From: Bradyrhizobium nanningense
Lineage (GTDB): Bacteria; Pseudomonadota; Alphaproteobacteria; Rhizobiales; Xanthobacteraceae
Direction: 5' to 3'
Assembly (NCBI RefSeq): GCF_004114535.1
Contig: NZ_LBJC01000014.1
Coordinates: forward strand, 1 to 64,000
DNA: 64,000 nt
The translations under genes were made by a program, and so were the position numbers. Numbering within the stretch: the stretch's first letter is position 1; the number at the start of each line of letters is the position of its first letter. Of the stretch, positions 7,429 to 16,095 are shown piece after piece. The notes under the pieces are model-generated. The model saw nothing but the letters and a program-made list of their open reading frames with translations. It was not told where the DNA came from and ran no database searches.

Positions 7429-9000
7429 TCACTTCATTCCAGCGCGCCGCAATCCTTCCAGATAATGCGCACGATCCTCATCCCGCAGCATCGGCAGCTC
7501 GCGCGTGATCCAATCGAGCGAGACCTCGGGCTGAGCGCGGCGCAGACCTTCCAGCGCGGAAGCAGCGAGCGCCGGATCTCCTGACATCCCGGCCGCTGCC
7601 GTCAGCACGCGGTGCGCGCCGACGAAATCGCCGCGCTGTCTCATTGATTCCCGCGCCATCTGCACGGCTCCCTGGTAGTCGCGGCCGACGAACCGGGCAT
7701 AGGCCGCAACCCCGCAATAGATCGCCGCGAGCGGATCGCGCGGGCTGAGCCGCAGCGCGCGGCGCGCGGCGGCGTCGCCGTCCTGCCATCGACCGGCGTA
7801 GCACAGCGTCACGCCGTAGAAGGCATGCGCCATTGCGAAGTTCGGATTGAGCTGCAGCGCCAGCTCGAACTCCGCCAGCGCGTCGTCGAAGCGGCGGCGG
7901 AACAGGTAGGCATAGGCAAGGCCGTGATGAGCGAAGGCGTCCTCGCGATCGGCCGCCACCGCCGCGAGCGCCGCGCGTTCGGCAATCGGTACCGTTGCTT
8001 CCATGTCGGCCCAACCCATATGCGCGCCGAAGATGTGGCTGGTCGCGAGCAGGCCCAGCGCCTTGCCATAGGCGGGATCGATCGCGACGGCCTGTTCGAG
8101 CAGCCTTTGCGCGGCGGCGTTGTCTTCGCGGGTGATACGCCAATGATGCGACAGCGCGCGCATCACGAGGTCCCAGGCGTCGAGACTGCCCGGCGGTTTC
8201 TGCTGGGCGCGAAAGTTTTCGGCGGCATAGAGCTGTGGTTCGATCGCGGCGACGATCGCCTCGGTGATCTCATCCTGCACGGCGAAGATGTCGGCCAGCT
8301 CGCGATCGTAGCGCTCGGCCCAGAGATGGCTGCCGGTCGAGACGTCGTTGAGCTGGGCCGAGATGCGCACCCGCTCGCCGCTCCGCCGCACGCTGCCTTC
8401 GACCACGTAGCGCACTCCGAGCTCGCGCGCGACCTCGCGGATGTGCACGGCCCGGCCCTTGTAGACGAAGGACGAGTTCCTTGCGACCACGAAGAACCAG
8501 CGCAGCTTCGACAGCGCGGTGATGATGTCCTCGCTGATGCCGTCGGAGAAATAATCCTGTCCGGCCTCGCCGCTCATATTGGTGAAGGGCAGCACGGCGA
8601 TCGCGGGCCGCTCGGGTAGCGCCAGCGCAGCGCGCGGCATAAAGGCGGTGCGGTCAGGCTCCGGCGCGATCGCGCCACCCACCGCGCCATTCTTGGCCTC
8701 GACATCGCCGACGAAGCGAAAGCCCTTGCGGGCGATGGTGCGGATCAGCGCCTGGCTCGCGCCGCTGTCGCCGATCGCCTTGCGGGCGGCGTTGATCCGG
8801 CTGGTCAGGGTGGATTCGGAGACGCTGCGCCCGTGCCAGATCTTGTCGATCAACTCGTCCTTGCTGACCACCCGGTCGCGGTTCTGCATGAGGTGGACGA
8901 CGAGATCGAAGACCTGCGGCTCCACGGCAATTGGAACCTGCGCGCGGCTCAGCTCGCGCAAGTCGGTATCGAGAAGGTGGTCCCGGAACAGAAACTGCAC
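7429..9000 (-). CDS. Winged-helix (OmpR/CadC-type) regulator with TolB-like and TPR domains
   Basis: The 523-residue product starts with GTG at 9000. Residues 1-105 form an OmpR/PhoB-type winged helix (DLVVHLMQNRDRVVSKDELIDKIWHGR ... LIRTIARKGFRFVGDV in two blocks). Residues about 130-250 are a TolB-N/FlgO-like domain typical of class III adenylate-cyclase-associated and CadC-like proteins (IAVLPFTNMSG, VVEGSVRRSGERVRI, WAERYDRELADIF). Residues about 265-510 are TPR-like helices. There is no membrane segment, unlike CadC, so it should be cytoplasmic. This architecture is common and expanded in Bradyrhizobium. Targets unknown; the divergent lyase gene at 9305 is a possible one. Confidence 0.8.
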   Translation of the reverse strand: MQFLFRDHLLDTDLRELSRAQVPIAVEPQVFDLVVHLMQNRDRVVSKDELIDKIWHGRSVSESTLTSRINAARKAIGDSGASQALIRTIARKGFRFVGDVEAKNGAVGGAIAPEPDRTAFMPRAALALPERPAIAVLPFTNMSGEAGQDYFSDGISEDIITALSKLRWFFVVARNSSFVYKGRAVHIREVARELGVRYVVEGSVRRSGERVRISAQLNDVSTGSHLWAERYDRELADIFAVQDEITEAIVAAIEPQLYAAENFRAQQKPPGSLDAWDLVMRALSHHWRITREDNAAAQRLLEQAVAIDPAYGKALGLLATSHIFGAHMGWADMEATVPIAERAALAAVAADREDAFAHHGLAYAYLFRRRFDDALAEFELALQLNPNFAMAHAFYGVTLCYAGRWQDGDAAARRALRLSPRDPLAAIYCGVAAYARFVGRDYQGAVQMARESMRQRGDFVGAHRVLTAAAGMSGDPALAASALEGLRRAQPEVSLDWITRELPMLRDEDRAHYLEGLRRAGMK

Positions 9001-9304
9001 GTCGAAAACTCAGGCCTCACAACGACATCAGGCAATGATCAAATCAAAATGAATTTTCACTAGACGTCTGTGAGTCCGCTGAAAGGTCTGTCAGGTTCAC
9101 CACGATCGCGTGATGGCAGCCATGCTGTTGCGGATCGGAATAAACGGGATTTGACGATTTTGGCCGACTTGCCGGGCGTCGACATTCCGGGGCGCGTCCC
9201 TCGGCGCGAGCCCGGAATGACGGGGGTATCGGGCTTTGTCCATTGCCGAACAGCGCAGCCTGCGTAAGCTGCGTTCCACATAAAACCACCACGAAGAAAC
9301 GCCC
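9001..9304. promoter_or_regulatory. 304-base divergent intergenic region
   Basis: Lies between the start of the winged-helix regulator (leftward) and the lyase gene (rightward), so promoters for both should be here. It holds an ATTCCGGG...CCCGGAATG palindromic repeat at 9183-9221 and an AT-richer stretch around 9030-9060. I see no convincing sigma-70 boxes and no small gene. Confidence 0.4.
9183..9221. repeat. Intergenic palindrome, family B (CATTCCGGG...CCCGGAATG)
   Basis: Arms CATTCCGGGGCGCG and GCGCGAGCCCGGAATG can pair. The same arms occur in a larger element at 57026-57133. Confidence 0.6.
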
Positions 9305-10666
9305 ATGCCCGCCTTTAGCGCATCCACCACCGTGCTCGATTCCATGCTGTTCCGCGACGCCTTCGGCACGCCCGAGATGCGCGTGGTGTTTTCCGACGTC
9401 ACGACAGTCGCCCGCTATGCCGAGGTCGAGGTGGCCCTGGCGAGGGCGGAGGCGAAGTGCGGCGTGATCCCGCGAGAGGCGGCCGAGGCGATCGCGGCGC
9501 GGACCAACGTCGCCGCGCTCGATTTCGAATTGTTGCGGCAGGAGACCGACATCGTCGGCTACCCCATCCTCCCCTTGGTGCACCAGATGGTGAAGCAGTG
9601 CGGCGAGGCCGGCCGCTACGTGCATTGGGGCGCGACGACGCAGGACATCATGGACACCGCCGTGGTGCTGCAGCTCCGTGCTGCGCTGGAAATCGTTGCG
9701 CGCGACATCGACGAGCTTCGCGGCATCCTGGCGAACCTCTCGAGACGCCATCGCGACACGCCGATGGCCGGTCGCACCCACTTGCAGCAGGCGCTGCCGG
9801 TGACGTTCGGCTACAAGACTGCGATCTGGCTCGCGATGTTCGATCGCCATGCCGAGCGGCTGGCGCAGCTGAAGCCGCGCGTGCTGGTCGGCCAGTTCGC
9901 CGGCGCGGCCGGTACGCTGGCCTCGCTCGGCGACAAGGGTTTCGAGGTGCAGGAGGCACTTTGCGCCGAGCTGAAGCTCGGCATTCCCGCCTCGACCTGG
10001 CACGTCGCGCGCGACGGCTTTGCGGAAGCCGTGAACTTCGTTGCGATTGTCACCGGCTCGCTCGGCAAGATTGCGCTCGACCTCATGATCATGGCCTCGA
10101 CCGAGTTCGCCGAGGTTTACGAGCCTTTCGTCAAGGGGCGCGGCGCCTCCTCGACCATGCCGCAGAAGCGCAACCCGATCTCGTCGGAACTGATGCTGGC
10201 GGCGTCCAAGGCGGTGCGCCAGCACGCCGGCCTGATGCTCGACGCCATGGTGCAGGATTTCGAGCGCGCCACGGGTCCCTGGCACGCCGAATGGATGGCC
10301 ATCCCCGAAAGCTTCGTGCTGACCGCCGGCGCGCTGCATCAGGCGAAGTTCGCGCTCGCGGGTCTGATCGTGGACGAGGCGAAGATGAACGACAATCTCG
10401 CCATCAGCCGCGGCCTGATCGTGGCCGAAGCGGTCATGATGGGGCTCGCGCCGCAGCTCGGCCGGCAGGAGGCCCATGACGTGGTTTATGACGCCTGCCG
10501 TCAAGCCAACGACAAGGGAATGAGCCTGGCCGATGCGCTGTCGGCGGACTCGCGGATCGCGAGCCGCATCGATCGCGCCACAATCGAGGCGCTCACCTCA
10601 CCGAAAAATTACCTCGGGCTCGCGCCTGACATGGTTGACCGGGTGCTGAAATCGGCAACGCGTTGA
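9305..10666 (+). CDS. Fumarase/aspartase-superfamily lyase (adenylosuccinate lyase / carboxymuconate cycloisomerase type)
   Basis: The 453-residue product carries the superfamily signature SSTMPQKRNPISSE (about residues 280-295), the HWGATTQDIMDT block (about 102-114) and TXLQQA-type GRTHLQQALPVTFG (about 157-170). These enzymes form homotetramers and catalyse beta-elimination or, in PcaB, cycloisomerisation. The protein looks closer to PcaB-like 3-carboxy-cis,cis-muconate cycloisomerase homologues than to housekeeping purine PurB, because of its length and the absence of purine genes nearby. No other protocatechuate genes are adjacent, so the substrate stays open. It is followed on the same strand by an M29 aminopeptidase gene. 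Confidence 0.8.
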   Translation: MPAFSASTTVLDSMLFRDAFGTPEMRVVFSDVTTVARYAEVEVALARAEAKCGVIPREAAEAIAARTNVAALDFELLRQETDIVGYPILPLVHQMVKQCGEAGRYVHWGATTQDIMDTAVVLQLRAALEIVARDIDELRGILANLSRRHRDTPMAGRTHLQQALPVTFGYKTAIWLAMFDRHAERLAQLKPRVLVGQFAGAAGTLASLGDKGFEVQEALCAELKLGIPASTWHVARDGFAEAVNFVAIVTGSLGKIALDLMIMASTEFAEVYEPFVKGRGASSTMPQKRNPISSELMLAASKAVRQHAGLMLDAMVQDFERATGPWHAEWMAIPESFVLTAGALHQAKFALAGLIVDEAKMNDNLAISRGLIVAEAVMMGLAPQLGRQEAHDVVYDACRQANDKGMSLADALSADSRIASRIDRATIEALTSPKNYLGLAPDMVDRVLKSATR

Positions 10667-10778
10667 AAACCAATATGCGTGAAACTGCGTATCTCTCCGT
10701 GTCGCAAGGTGCTCGCGCACTTGCGCCTCGCGATGCTAGACTTAGATTGAACGAGAGACTTTCGGCAGAGGGCCCCGC

Positions 10779-12035
10779 ATGACCGATCACCGCAATTCCA
10801 CCGCTCCCATTGATCCCGTGAAGCTCGACAGGCTGGCCGAGGTGGCGGTGAAGGTGGGCTTGGGCTTGCGGCCGGGGCAGGATCTGCTTCTGACGGCGCC
10901 CGCGATCGCGCTGCCGCTGGTCAGGCGGATCGCCGTGCATGCCTACAAGGCCGGCGCCGGTATCGTGACGCCGATCCTGTCGGACGAGGAGATGACGCTG
11001 GCGCGCTACCGCCACGGCCACGACAGCAGTTTCGATCGTGCCGCCGGCTGGCTCTACGAGGGCATGGCCAAGGCGTTCTCGGACAACACCGCGCGGCTGG
11101 CCATCGTCGGCGACAATCCGATGCTGCTGTCGGGCGAGGATCCTTCCAAGGTGGCGCGCGCCAGCAAGGCGAACTCGATGGCCTATCAGCCCGCCCTGGA
11201 GAAAATCGTCAATTTCGACACCAACTGGAACATCATCGCCTATCCGAGCCCGTCCTGGGCCAGGCAGGTCTTCCCCGATGATCCAGAGGACGTCGCTGTC
11301 GGCAAGCTCGCGGATGCGATTTTCGCGGCGTCCCGCGTCGATCGTGAGGACGCGATGGGCAATTGGGCGAGCCACAATGCGGTGCTGCGCGAGCGGACCA
11401 ACTGGCTCAACGGCCAGCGCTTTCGCGCCTTGCAATATTCGGGACCGGGCACCGACCTCACCATCGGCCTTGCCGACGGGCATGAATGGGAGGGCGGTGC
11501 CTCGCTCTCCAAGAACGGCATCAGCTGCAACGCCAACATCCCGACCGAAGAGGTCTTCACCACGCCGCATTGCCGTCGGGTCTACGGCCATGTCGTGAGC
11601 TCGAAGCCGCTGTCCTATCAGGGCACGCTGATCGACAACATCGCGGTGCGCTTCGAGGACGGCAAGATCGTCGACGCAAAAGCCTCGCGCGGCGCGGAGG
11701 TGCTGAACAAGGTGCTCGACACCGACGAGGGTGCCCGGCGCCTCGGCGAAGTGGCGCTGGTGCCGCATTCCTCGCCGATCTCGCAGAGCGGGCTGTTGTT
11801 CTACAACACGCTGTTCGACGAGAACGCAGCGTCTCATATCGCGCTCGGCCAGTGCTATTCGAAGTGCTTCGTCAACGGCGCGCAGCTCACCCCGCAGCAG
11901 ATCGCGGCGCAAGGCGGCAACCAGAGCCTGATCCATATCGACTGGATGATCGGCTCGGCCGAGACCGATATCGACGGCATCTTGCCCGATGGCAGCAAGG
12001 TACCGGTGTTCCGCAAGGGCGAGTGGGCGAAGTAG
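10779..12035 (+). CDS. M29-family metallo-aminopeptidase
   Basis: The 418-residue product matches the M29 thermophilic aminopeptidase family (AmpS/PepS/aminopeptidase T), dinuclear metal enzymes that remove N-terminal residues from peptides in the cytoplasm. Expected ligand regions are visible: NIPTEEVFTTPH (Glu and His), GEVALVPHSSP (Glu), ENAASHIALG (His), and LIHIDWMIG (His, Asp). Length is as expected. GAGGGCC upstream of the ATG at 10779 gives a weak ribosome site. It lies 112 bases after the lyase gene and may share its transcript. Confidence 0.87.
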   Translation: MTDHRNSTAPIDPVKLDRLAEVAVKVGLGLRPGQDLLLTAPAIALPLVRRIAVHAYKAGAGIVTPILSDEEMTLARYRHGHDSSFDRAAGWLYEGMAKAFSDNTARLAIVGDNPMLLSGEDPSKVARASKANSMAYQPALEKIVNFDTNWNIIAYPSPSWARQVFPDDPEDVAVGKLADAIFAASRVDREDAMGNWASHNAVLRERTNWLNGQRFRALQYSGPGTDLTIGLADGHEWEGGASLSKNGISCNANIPTEEVFTTPHCRRVYGHVVSSKPLSYQGTLIDNIAVRFEDGKIVDAKASRGAEVLNKVLDTDEGARRLGEVALVPHSSPISQSGLLFYNTLFDENAASHIALGQCYSKCFVNGAQLTPQQIAAQGGNQSLIHIDWMIGSAETDIDGILPDGSKVPVFRKGEWAK

Positions 12036-12042
12036 GCCGCTT

Positions 12043-12066
12043 CACCTCTCCCGGCTGGGGAGGTGG
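12043..12066. terminator. Hairpin after the aminopeptidase gene
   Basis: CACCTCTCCC and GGGGAGGTG can pair with one bulge around a short loop, a few bases after the TAG. There is no T-run, so it may be a remnant of a CTCTCCC-type intergenic repeat rather than a true terminator. Confidence 0.35.
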
Positions 12067-12102
12067 ACAGCGGAGCGGCACCAGGCATTTGTCGCGCTAG
12101 GC

Positions 12103-12657
12103 TCACGCCGCTGCATTGCGCAGCATCGGATTGTTGTCGATGCTGAAACGGTTGAACAATGTCGTGAACGGGCTGCCGTCGGTGGCCCGCACGATGGCGT
12201 CGGAAGCAGCGATCGCCTCGTAGAGCGCGCCGACGGGATCATCCGCCTCGCGAAGGTCGAGGCTCTTGCGGATCTCCTCGCGGGCCTCGTTGATCTCGTC
12301 CTCGTCGTCGAGTGTCGCCTCCAGGGCCTCTGCCGCGCGCCGCATCTCCTGAAGGTCGCCGCCGCCGGAAAATTTGAGGATGTCGAGCCAATAAGGGCGG
12401 GCGACGACGAGCTGGACGAAGGCCTCGAAAGTGCCAGCGATAATTCCCGCGCGGCCCTCCGATGACACGTAGAGCACATTCAGCGACGGCAGCAGCACCA
12501 ACGCGCCGCCGGAGCCGTCACTGCCGATCTGCCGGGGGGTTTCGACGCCGTCGACGGTGAACCAGGGCTCCTCGTCCGGCACGAAGGAGACGTCGAGGCT
12601 GGCGAGCCGGCCGACGACCGCGCGATTGGCTGTCACAACCTCGGGCGTGAGGGGCAT
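12103..12657 (-). CDS. Hypothetical acidic protein, possibly distantly SUKH/Smi1-like
   Basis: The 184-residue protein starts at the ATG at 12657, preceded by CGGAGC. The open frame runs back to 13068 but would then cross the start region of the divergent cupin gene, so the internal ATG is preferred. Visible features: QIGSDGSGGALVLLPSLN (about residues 48-65), YVSSEGRAGIIAGTFEAF (about 69-86), a PYWLDILKFS block, then a very acidic helix LDDEDEINEAREE. The GSDGSGG and SSEG..GIIA pattern recalls SMI1/KNR4 (SUKH) immunity-type folds, but I am not sure. No toxin gene is adjacent. Confidence 0.55.
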   Translation of the reverse strand: MPLTPEVVTANRAVVGRLASLDVSFVPDEEPWFTVDGVETPRQIGSDGSGGALVLLPSLNVLYVSSEGRAGIIAGTFEAFVQLVVARPYWLDILKFSGGGDLQEMRRAAEALEATLDDEDEINEAREEIRKSLDLREADDPVGALYEAIAASDAIVRATDGSPFTTLFNRFSIDNNPMLRNAAA

Positions 12658-12895
12658 CCGAGTGGCTCCGTTTTGGTGCTTTCCGCGCACTTTGTCGCAC
12701 CCCAAAAAGGATGGGTTCATGTGCGCGAATTTGCAGGGGAATCGCGACGTTAACCGTTTCGCGCCTGCAACTTCCGGCTGATTTTCGAGGCCTGCGTAAG
12801 AAAGAATTAAAAGCGGATGACTAGCGTTCCCGACATCTTTCGAAACAATCCGGGCCGAGACCCGGCCATACTTATTATATCCCCTGGGGAAGAAG

Positions 12896-13351
12896 ATGTC
12901 GCGCTCATTGATTGAAATCGGTAGTTGTAACGTCGACCTCGAGCTGCGGCCGATCGAGCCGTCCTGGATCATCGAAGGCAACCCGGTGTCGCGCTCGCAC
13001 ATCCTGTCTACCAGCGCCGACGGCACCGCCTCGACCATCATCTGGCACTGCACCGAAGGACGATTCAACTGGTACTACGACATCGATGAAACGATCATGA
13101 TCATGGAAGGATCGATCGTGCTCGAAAGCGATGGGCTCCCGCCGAAGCGCTACGGCCCCGGCGACGTCATCTTCTTCCGCGACGGCGCGCATGCCAAATG
13201 GCATGTCGAGGGCTACGTCAAAAAGATCGCCTTCTGCCGCAAGACCAATCCCGTGATGATCGGCTTCCTGATCCGGGTCGTGAACAAGCTAAAGAAGATC
13301 TTCACCGCCACCGGCGAGCGCCGGCCGGCCTCGCTGATGGGGGCAGGCTAG
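12896..13351 (+). CDS. Cupin-domain protein
   Basis: The 151-residue product has a small cupin barrel: FNWYYDIDETIMIMEGSIVL (positions 59-78) and the second cupin motif YGPGDVIFFRDGAHAKWHV (about 88-106), like DUF861/EutQ-type cupins. The metal-ligand pattern is only partly kept, with Glu and His present. A short basic and hydrophobic tail (GFLIRVVNKLKKIFTATG) follows the barrel and is unusual. The ATG at 12896 has GGGGAAGAAG upstream. Likely cytoplasmic; substrate unknown. It converges on the amidohydrolase gene at 13435. Confidence 0.75.
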   Translation: MSRSLIEIGSCNVDLELRPIEPSWIIEGNPVSRSHILSTSADGTASTIIWHCTEGRFNWYYDIDETIMIMEGSIVLESDGLPPKRYGPGDVIFFRDGAHAKWHVEGYVKKIAFCRKTNPVMIGFLIRVVNKLKKIFTATGERRPASLMGAG

Positions 13352-13394
13352 AGCTCACAACAACGTTTCAAGGACGCTTCCCAGCGGCCACGAC

Positions 13395-13431
13395 GAAGAG
13401 GGGTCGGGATTCAACATCCCGGCCCCTCTTC
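13395..13431. terminator. Strong bidirectional hairpin between convergent genes
   Basis: A 16-base arm at 13395-13410 pairs with 13416-13431 with only one G-U-type mismatch, around a 5-base loop (TCAAC). It lies between the ends of the cupin gene (13351) and the leftward amidohydrolase gene (13435). There is no long T-run on either side, so termination efficiency is uncertain. Confidence 0.6.
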
Positions 13432-13434
13432 TCG

Positions 13435-14487
13435 TCATGATGGCAGCGCGAGCCGGTAGACATCGGTTGCGGTCTGCGAGAACAGTGCCGTCTTCTCGAC
13501 CTCGCTTAGCGGCGATGCGATACGCTTGAAAGCGTTGAAGATCACCTGGTAGCTGCACTGGCCCTTGTCCGGCGGGAAATTGCTCTCGAACATCGCGCGC
13601 TTCACGCCGAACGCCTCGATGCAGGTCTCGACATAGGGCCGCCAGGCCGCGGCGAGCTCTTCGGATGTCGGCGGCCTCTCGCGCAAATGGAAGTCGTAGC
13701 CGAGCAGGCACATCGCGAGGCCGCCGAGCTTCACCGCCACGTTCTCGCATGTCGCGATCTCCCGGATCGACGCGCGCCATTGCGCAAACACCTCCTCGCG
13801 CCGTCCTGCGAAGCGGCCTATCCCGGCCGGGCCGCCGCAATGGTCGAGCACGATCCTGGTGTCAGGGAAGGCGCGCGCAAGCTCGGTGAGCTCACCGAGC
13901 TGCGGATGGAATAGCCAGGCATCGAAGCTGAGGTTCAGGGGCGCAAGACAAGCAAATCCCTTGCGGAAGGCCGGATCCTGCAACAATCCCTTCGGCCGGT
14001 TCGCATACATGCCGGCAACGACAGGGTCTTCGTCCCAGGCGGAGGAATGCCGGATGCCACGGAAGCGGCCGTTGCCGGCCGCGATCTCGGCTTCCAGCAC
14101 GGGCCTTGCGGCGTCGCCGAGCAGCAGATTGACGTGGCTGACGATGCCGGCGCAGATCGCGGCCTTGCCGTAGGCCCCGCTCGCGCTCATGGCGGCGACG
14201 CCGTTGGCGAACTCGACTTCGCCGACGGGCCGGAATGCTTCCGGTCCATGCGCGCGATACATCGAGCGGCAATCGACATAGACGGTGGCGACGATGTTGT
14301 GGCCGGAAGCGATGTCGGCGGCTATCTCCTCGATCAGATAGCGGTGTCCCCGATTCCAGAGATGGTGATGGGGATCGACGATCGGCCGCGCGGGATCGAT
14401 GATCTCCTCCTGGTGCAGCGCAAGCCAGTCCTCGCGCGGCTCGACGAATAGCCCGCTCGTGTTGGCGGGCACACCGCTTGCAGCCAT
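13435..14487 (-). CDS. Amidohydrolase-family (PF04909-type) metal-dependent hydrolase
   Basis: The 350-residue product belongs to the amidohydrolase 2 / TIM-barrel lactonase-decarboxylase group. It shows the N-terminal metal motif IVDPHHHLWNRGHRYL, RGIRHSSAWDEDP, the LNLSFDAWLFHPQ strand, the VLDHCGGPAG strand and FESNFPPDKG near the end. I chose the ATG at 14487 because GAGGGAG lies nine bases upstream; ATGs at 14505 and 14529 are in frame but have poorer sites. The HHHLW motif and VLDHCGGP resemble 2-pyrone-4,6-dicarboxylate lactonase and L-fucono-lactonase-like enzymes. The substrate cannot be fixed. Confidence 0.82.
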   Translation of the reverse strand: MAASGVPANTSGLFVEPREDWLALHQEEIIDPARPIVDPHHHLWNRGHRYLIEEIAADIASGHNIVATVYVDCRSMYRAHGPEAFRPVGEVEFANGVAAMSASGAYGKAAICAGIVSHVNLLLGDAARPVLEAEIAAGNGRFRGIRHSSAWDEDPVVAGMYANRPKGLLQDPAFRKGFACLAPLNLSFDAWLFHPQLGELTELARAFPDTRIVLDHCGGPAGIGRFAGRREEVFAQWRASIREIATCENVAVKLGGLAMCLLGYDFHLRERPPTSEELAAAWRPYVETCIEAFGVKRAMFESNFPPDKGQCSYQVIFNAFKRIASPLSEVEKTALFSQTATDVYRLALPS

Positions 14488-14598
14488 CGGCGTTTGCTCC
14501 CTCATGTTTTTGTACCGGGAGCCTATCATCTCGTCTCGTCACGCAGCAGCGCGCGTTGCGCAACCGCACCCGTCGCCGCCGGCAAAGCGGCGCTGTCG

Positions 14599-15120
14599 TC
14601 AGCTCTTGCGTCGCTTGGCCCTCACGTCGACGATGAGCCGCCAATCGGATACGGCGGCCGGCCTCACTTCCCCGAGCCAATGGAAGGCGTCCCTGGTGAT
14701 CTCCGTAAAGCTCCAGCGCGTCAGTTCGCCGGCTTCGGTCGTGCCTTCCTGCACGATGTCCTGCCCGCGCGCACGGCCGATTTGCTGGCGGAAGACGCTG
14801 CGGCCCGGATCGAACCAGGAAATCCGCCACGCATCGATGGTCGGATCGTAAACGCGCAGCGTCGTGCCGTACCAATTGCCGGCGATCGGAAAGGCCTGAG
14901 AGCCTGCGGGGCGGGGAACGATCCAGACGTCCTGGACGGCACGGCCCTCCAGCACCCAGCCGAAATGGATCTCGCCAGGTGCCGTGTGTTTCGTGCCATC
15001 GGATCCATGGGCGGTGATCTCGGCGTCCCAGTCGCCGACGAAGCGGCCATAGAGTTGAAGCGCCGCTGCATGCTCGGGGTTCGGTCCGTTCGCGTGCAAA
15101 AGTCTGGCAAAATCAGTCAT
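14599..15120 (-). CDS. DUF1579-like lipocalin-fold hypothetical protein
   Basis: The 173-residue product has FVGDWDAEITAHGSDG, HFGWVLEGRAVQDVW, GTTLRVYDP and RISWFDPGRSVF, a pattern of beta-strands typical of DUF1579/YybH-like calycin proteins of unknown role. The ATG at 15120 has CAGGAGATC immediately upstream. The frame is open further back to 15657 but that part overlaps the MBL gene. It is transcribed in the same direction as the MBL hydrolase gene upstream, 65 bases apart. Confidence 0.62.
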   Translation of the reverse strand: MTDFARLLHANGPNPEHAAALQLYGRFVGDWDAEITAHGSDGTKHTAPGEIHFGWVLEGRAVQDVWIVPRPAGSQAFPIAGNWYGTTLRVYDPTIDAWRISWFDPGRSVFRQQIGRARGQDIVQEGTTEAGELTRWSFTEITRDAFHWLGEVRPAAVSDWRLIVDVRAKRRKS

Positions 15121-15185
15121 GTCGATCTCCTGTCGCAACGAGATCAACACGGCCGGCCGGCGGGCAGCTTGGAGAAAATTGCGGC

Positions 15186-16001
15186 TCAGACCCCGTCGAG
15201 GATGATCACCGTCGGCTTCGGCGGCAGGGCATCCCGCGACATCCGGAACGACCGCTCGGAGCGCCGGTCGATTTCGAACTGCTGGCCGATCCGGCGCATG
15301 AAGTCGTCGAGCGGGGTGGCGAAGCGGTGCATCGGCAGCACCACCGAGGCGCGCAGCCGCTTGGTGATTTCGGAGATGCCGTCCAGCGACATGGTGTAGG
15401 TGCCGTCGATCGGCACCATCACGATATCGAGCCGTCCGATCTGGGCGAAATGGCTGTCGTCGAGCTTGTGGTGGAGGTGGCCGAGATGGCCGATGCAGAG
15501 GCCGGCGACCTCGAAGATGAAGATCGAATTGCCGTCGCGGATCATGTCGGCACCGGCATCGTCGCCGAAATAGCGGCGGATGTCGGTCGTGACGTTGCGG
15601 ATGAAGGTATCGCCGATGCGTTCCGACACGATGGCCGGCTTGCCGTCCTCGCCCCAACCATGCAGCACGTGGGGAATGCGCTTGTCCGGAAAAAGAGTGT
15701 AGTGCGTGCTGTGGGCCCGGTTCATGGTCACGACGTCGGGCAGCCGCCCCACCTGATAGGCGCCGCTATAATCGGTCGCGATGCGCAAGCCGCCGGGCGT
15801 GTCGATGAAATAGGTGGAATGGCCGGCATAGGTGATCTCGACCTCGGCGGTGCCGGCGGCCTGCCGGAACGCGACCGGCAGGATGCGCGGGGTCGCGTTG
15901 GCCATCGCCAGGCATTCGCTGCGTTGAGGTGGCTGCTGGGCGAGGGCAGGGGCGAGGGATACGCCGAACAGCGCCAGAGCCGCCGAAACCAGTCGCCGCA
16001 T
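15186..16001 (-). CDS. Exported metallo-beta-lactamase-fold hydrolase (UlaG-like)
   Basis: The 271-residue product has an N-terminal signal peptide (LVSAALALFGVSLAPALAQ), so it should be periplasmic. The body resembles the UlaG-like branch of the MBL superfamily: VEITYAGHSTYFIDTPGG (first strands), MNRAHSTHYTLF, CIGHLGHLHHKLDD and MVPIDGTYTMS. The usual HxHxDH metal motif is not intact; AHSTHY stands in its place. The gene may be co-transcribed with the DUF1579-like gene. Substrate unknown. Confidence 0.75.
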   Translation of the reverse strand: MRRLVSAALALFGVSLAPALAQQPPQRSECLAMANATPRILPVAFRQAAGTAEVEITYAGHSTYFIDTPGGLRIATDYSGAYQVGRLPDVVTMNRAHSTHYTLFPDKRIPHVLHGWGEDGKPAIVSERIGDTFIRNVTTDIRRYFGDDAGADMIRDGNSIFIFEVAGLCIGHLGHLHHKLDDSHFAQIGRLDIVMVPIDGTYTMSLDGISEITKRLRASVVLPMHRFATPLDDFMRRIGQQFEIDRRSERSFRMSRDALPPKPTVIILDGV

Positions 16002-16095
16002 AAGTCCGTTCCCGATGATGTCACGGGGAAAGTCTAGCGTGCAACGCCGCGCATCGCCAACAGATCACGATCAACAGCGCGTCAATGTCGCAGGT

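Noticed and set aside
9044..10504. 486-codon frame antisense to the lyase gene
   Set aside because: His/Arg-rich shadow; the lyase signature SSTMPQKRNPIS on the plus strand settles the strand.
12658..13068. N-terminal extension of the acidic hypothetical protein
   Set aside because: It would overlap the divergent cupin gene and has no matching codon bias; ATG 12657 has a ribosome site.
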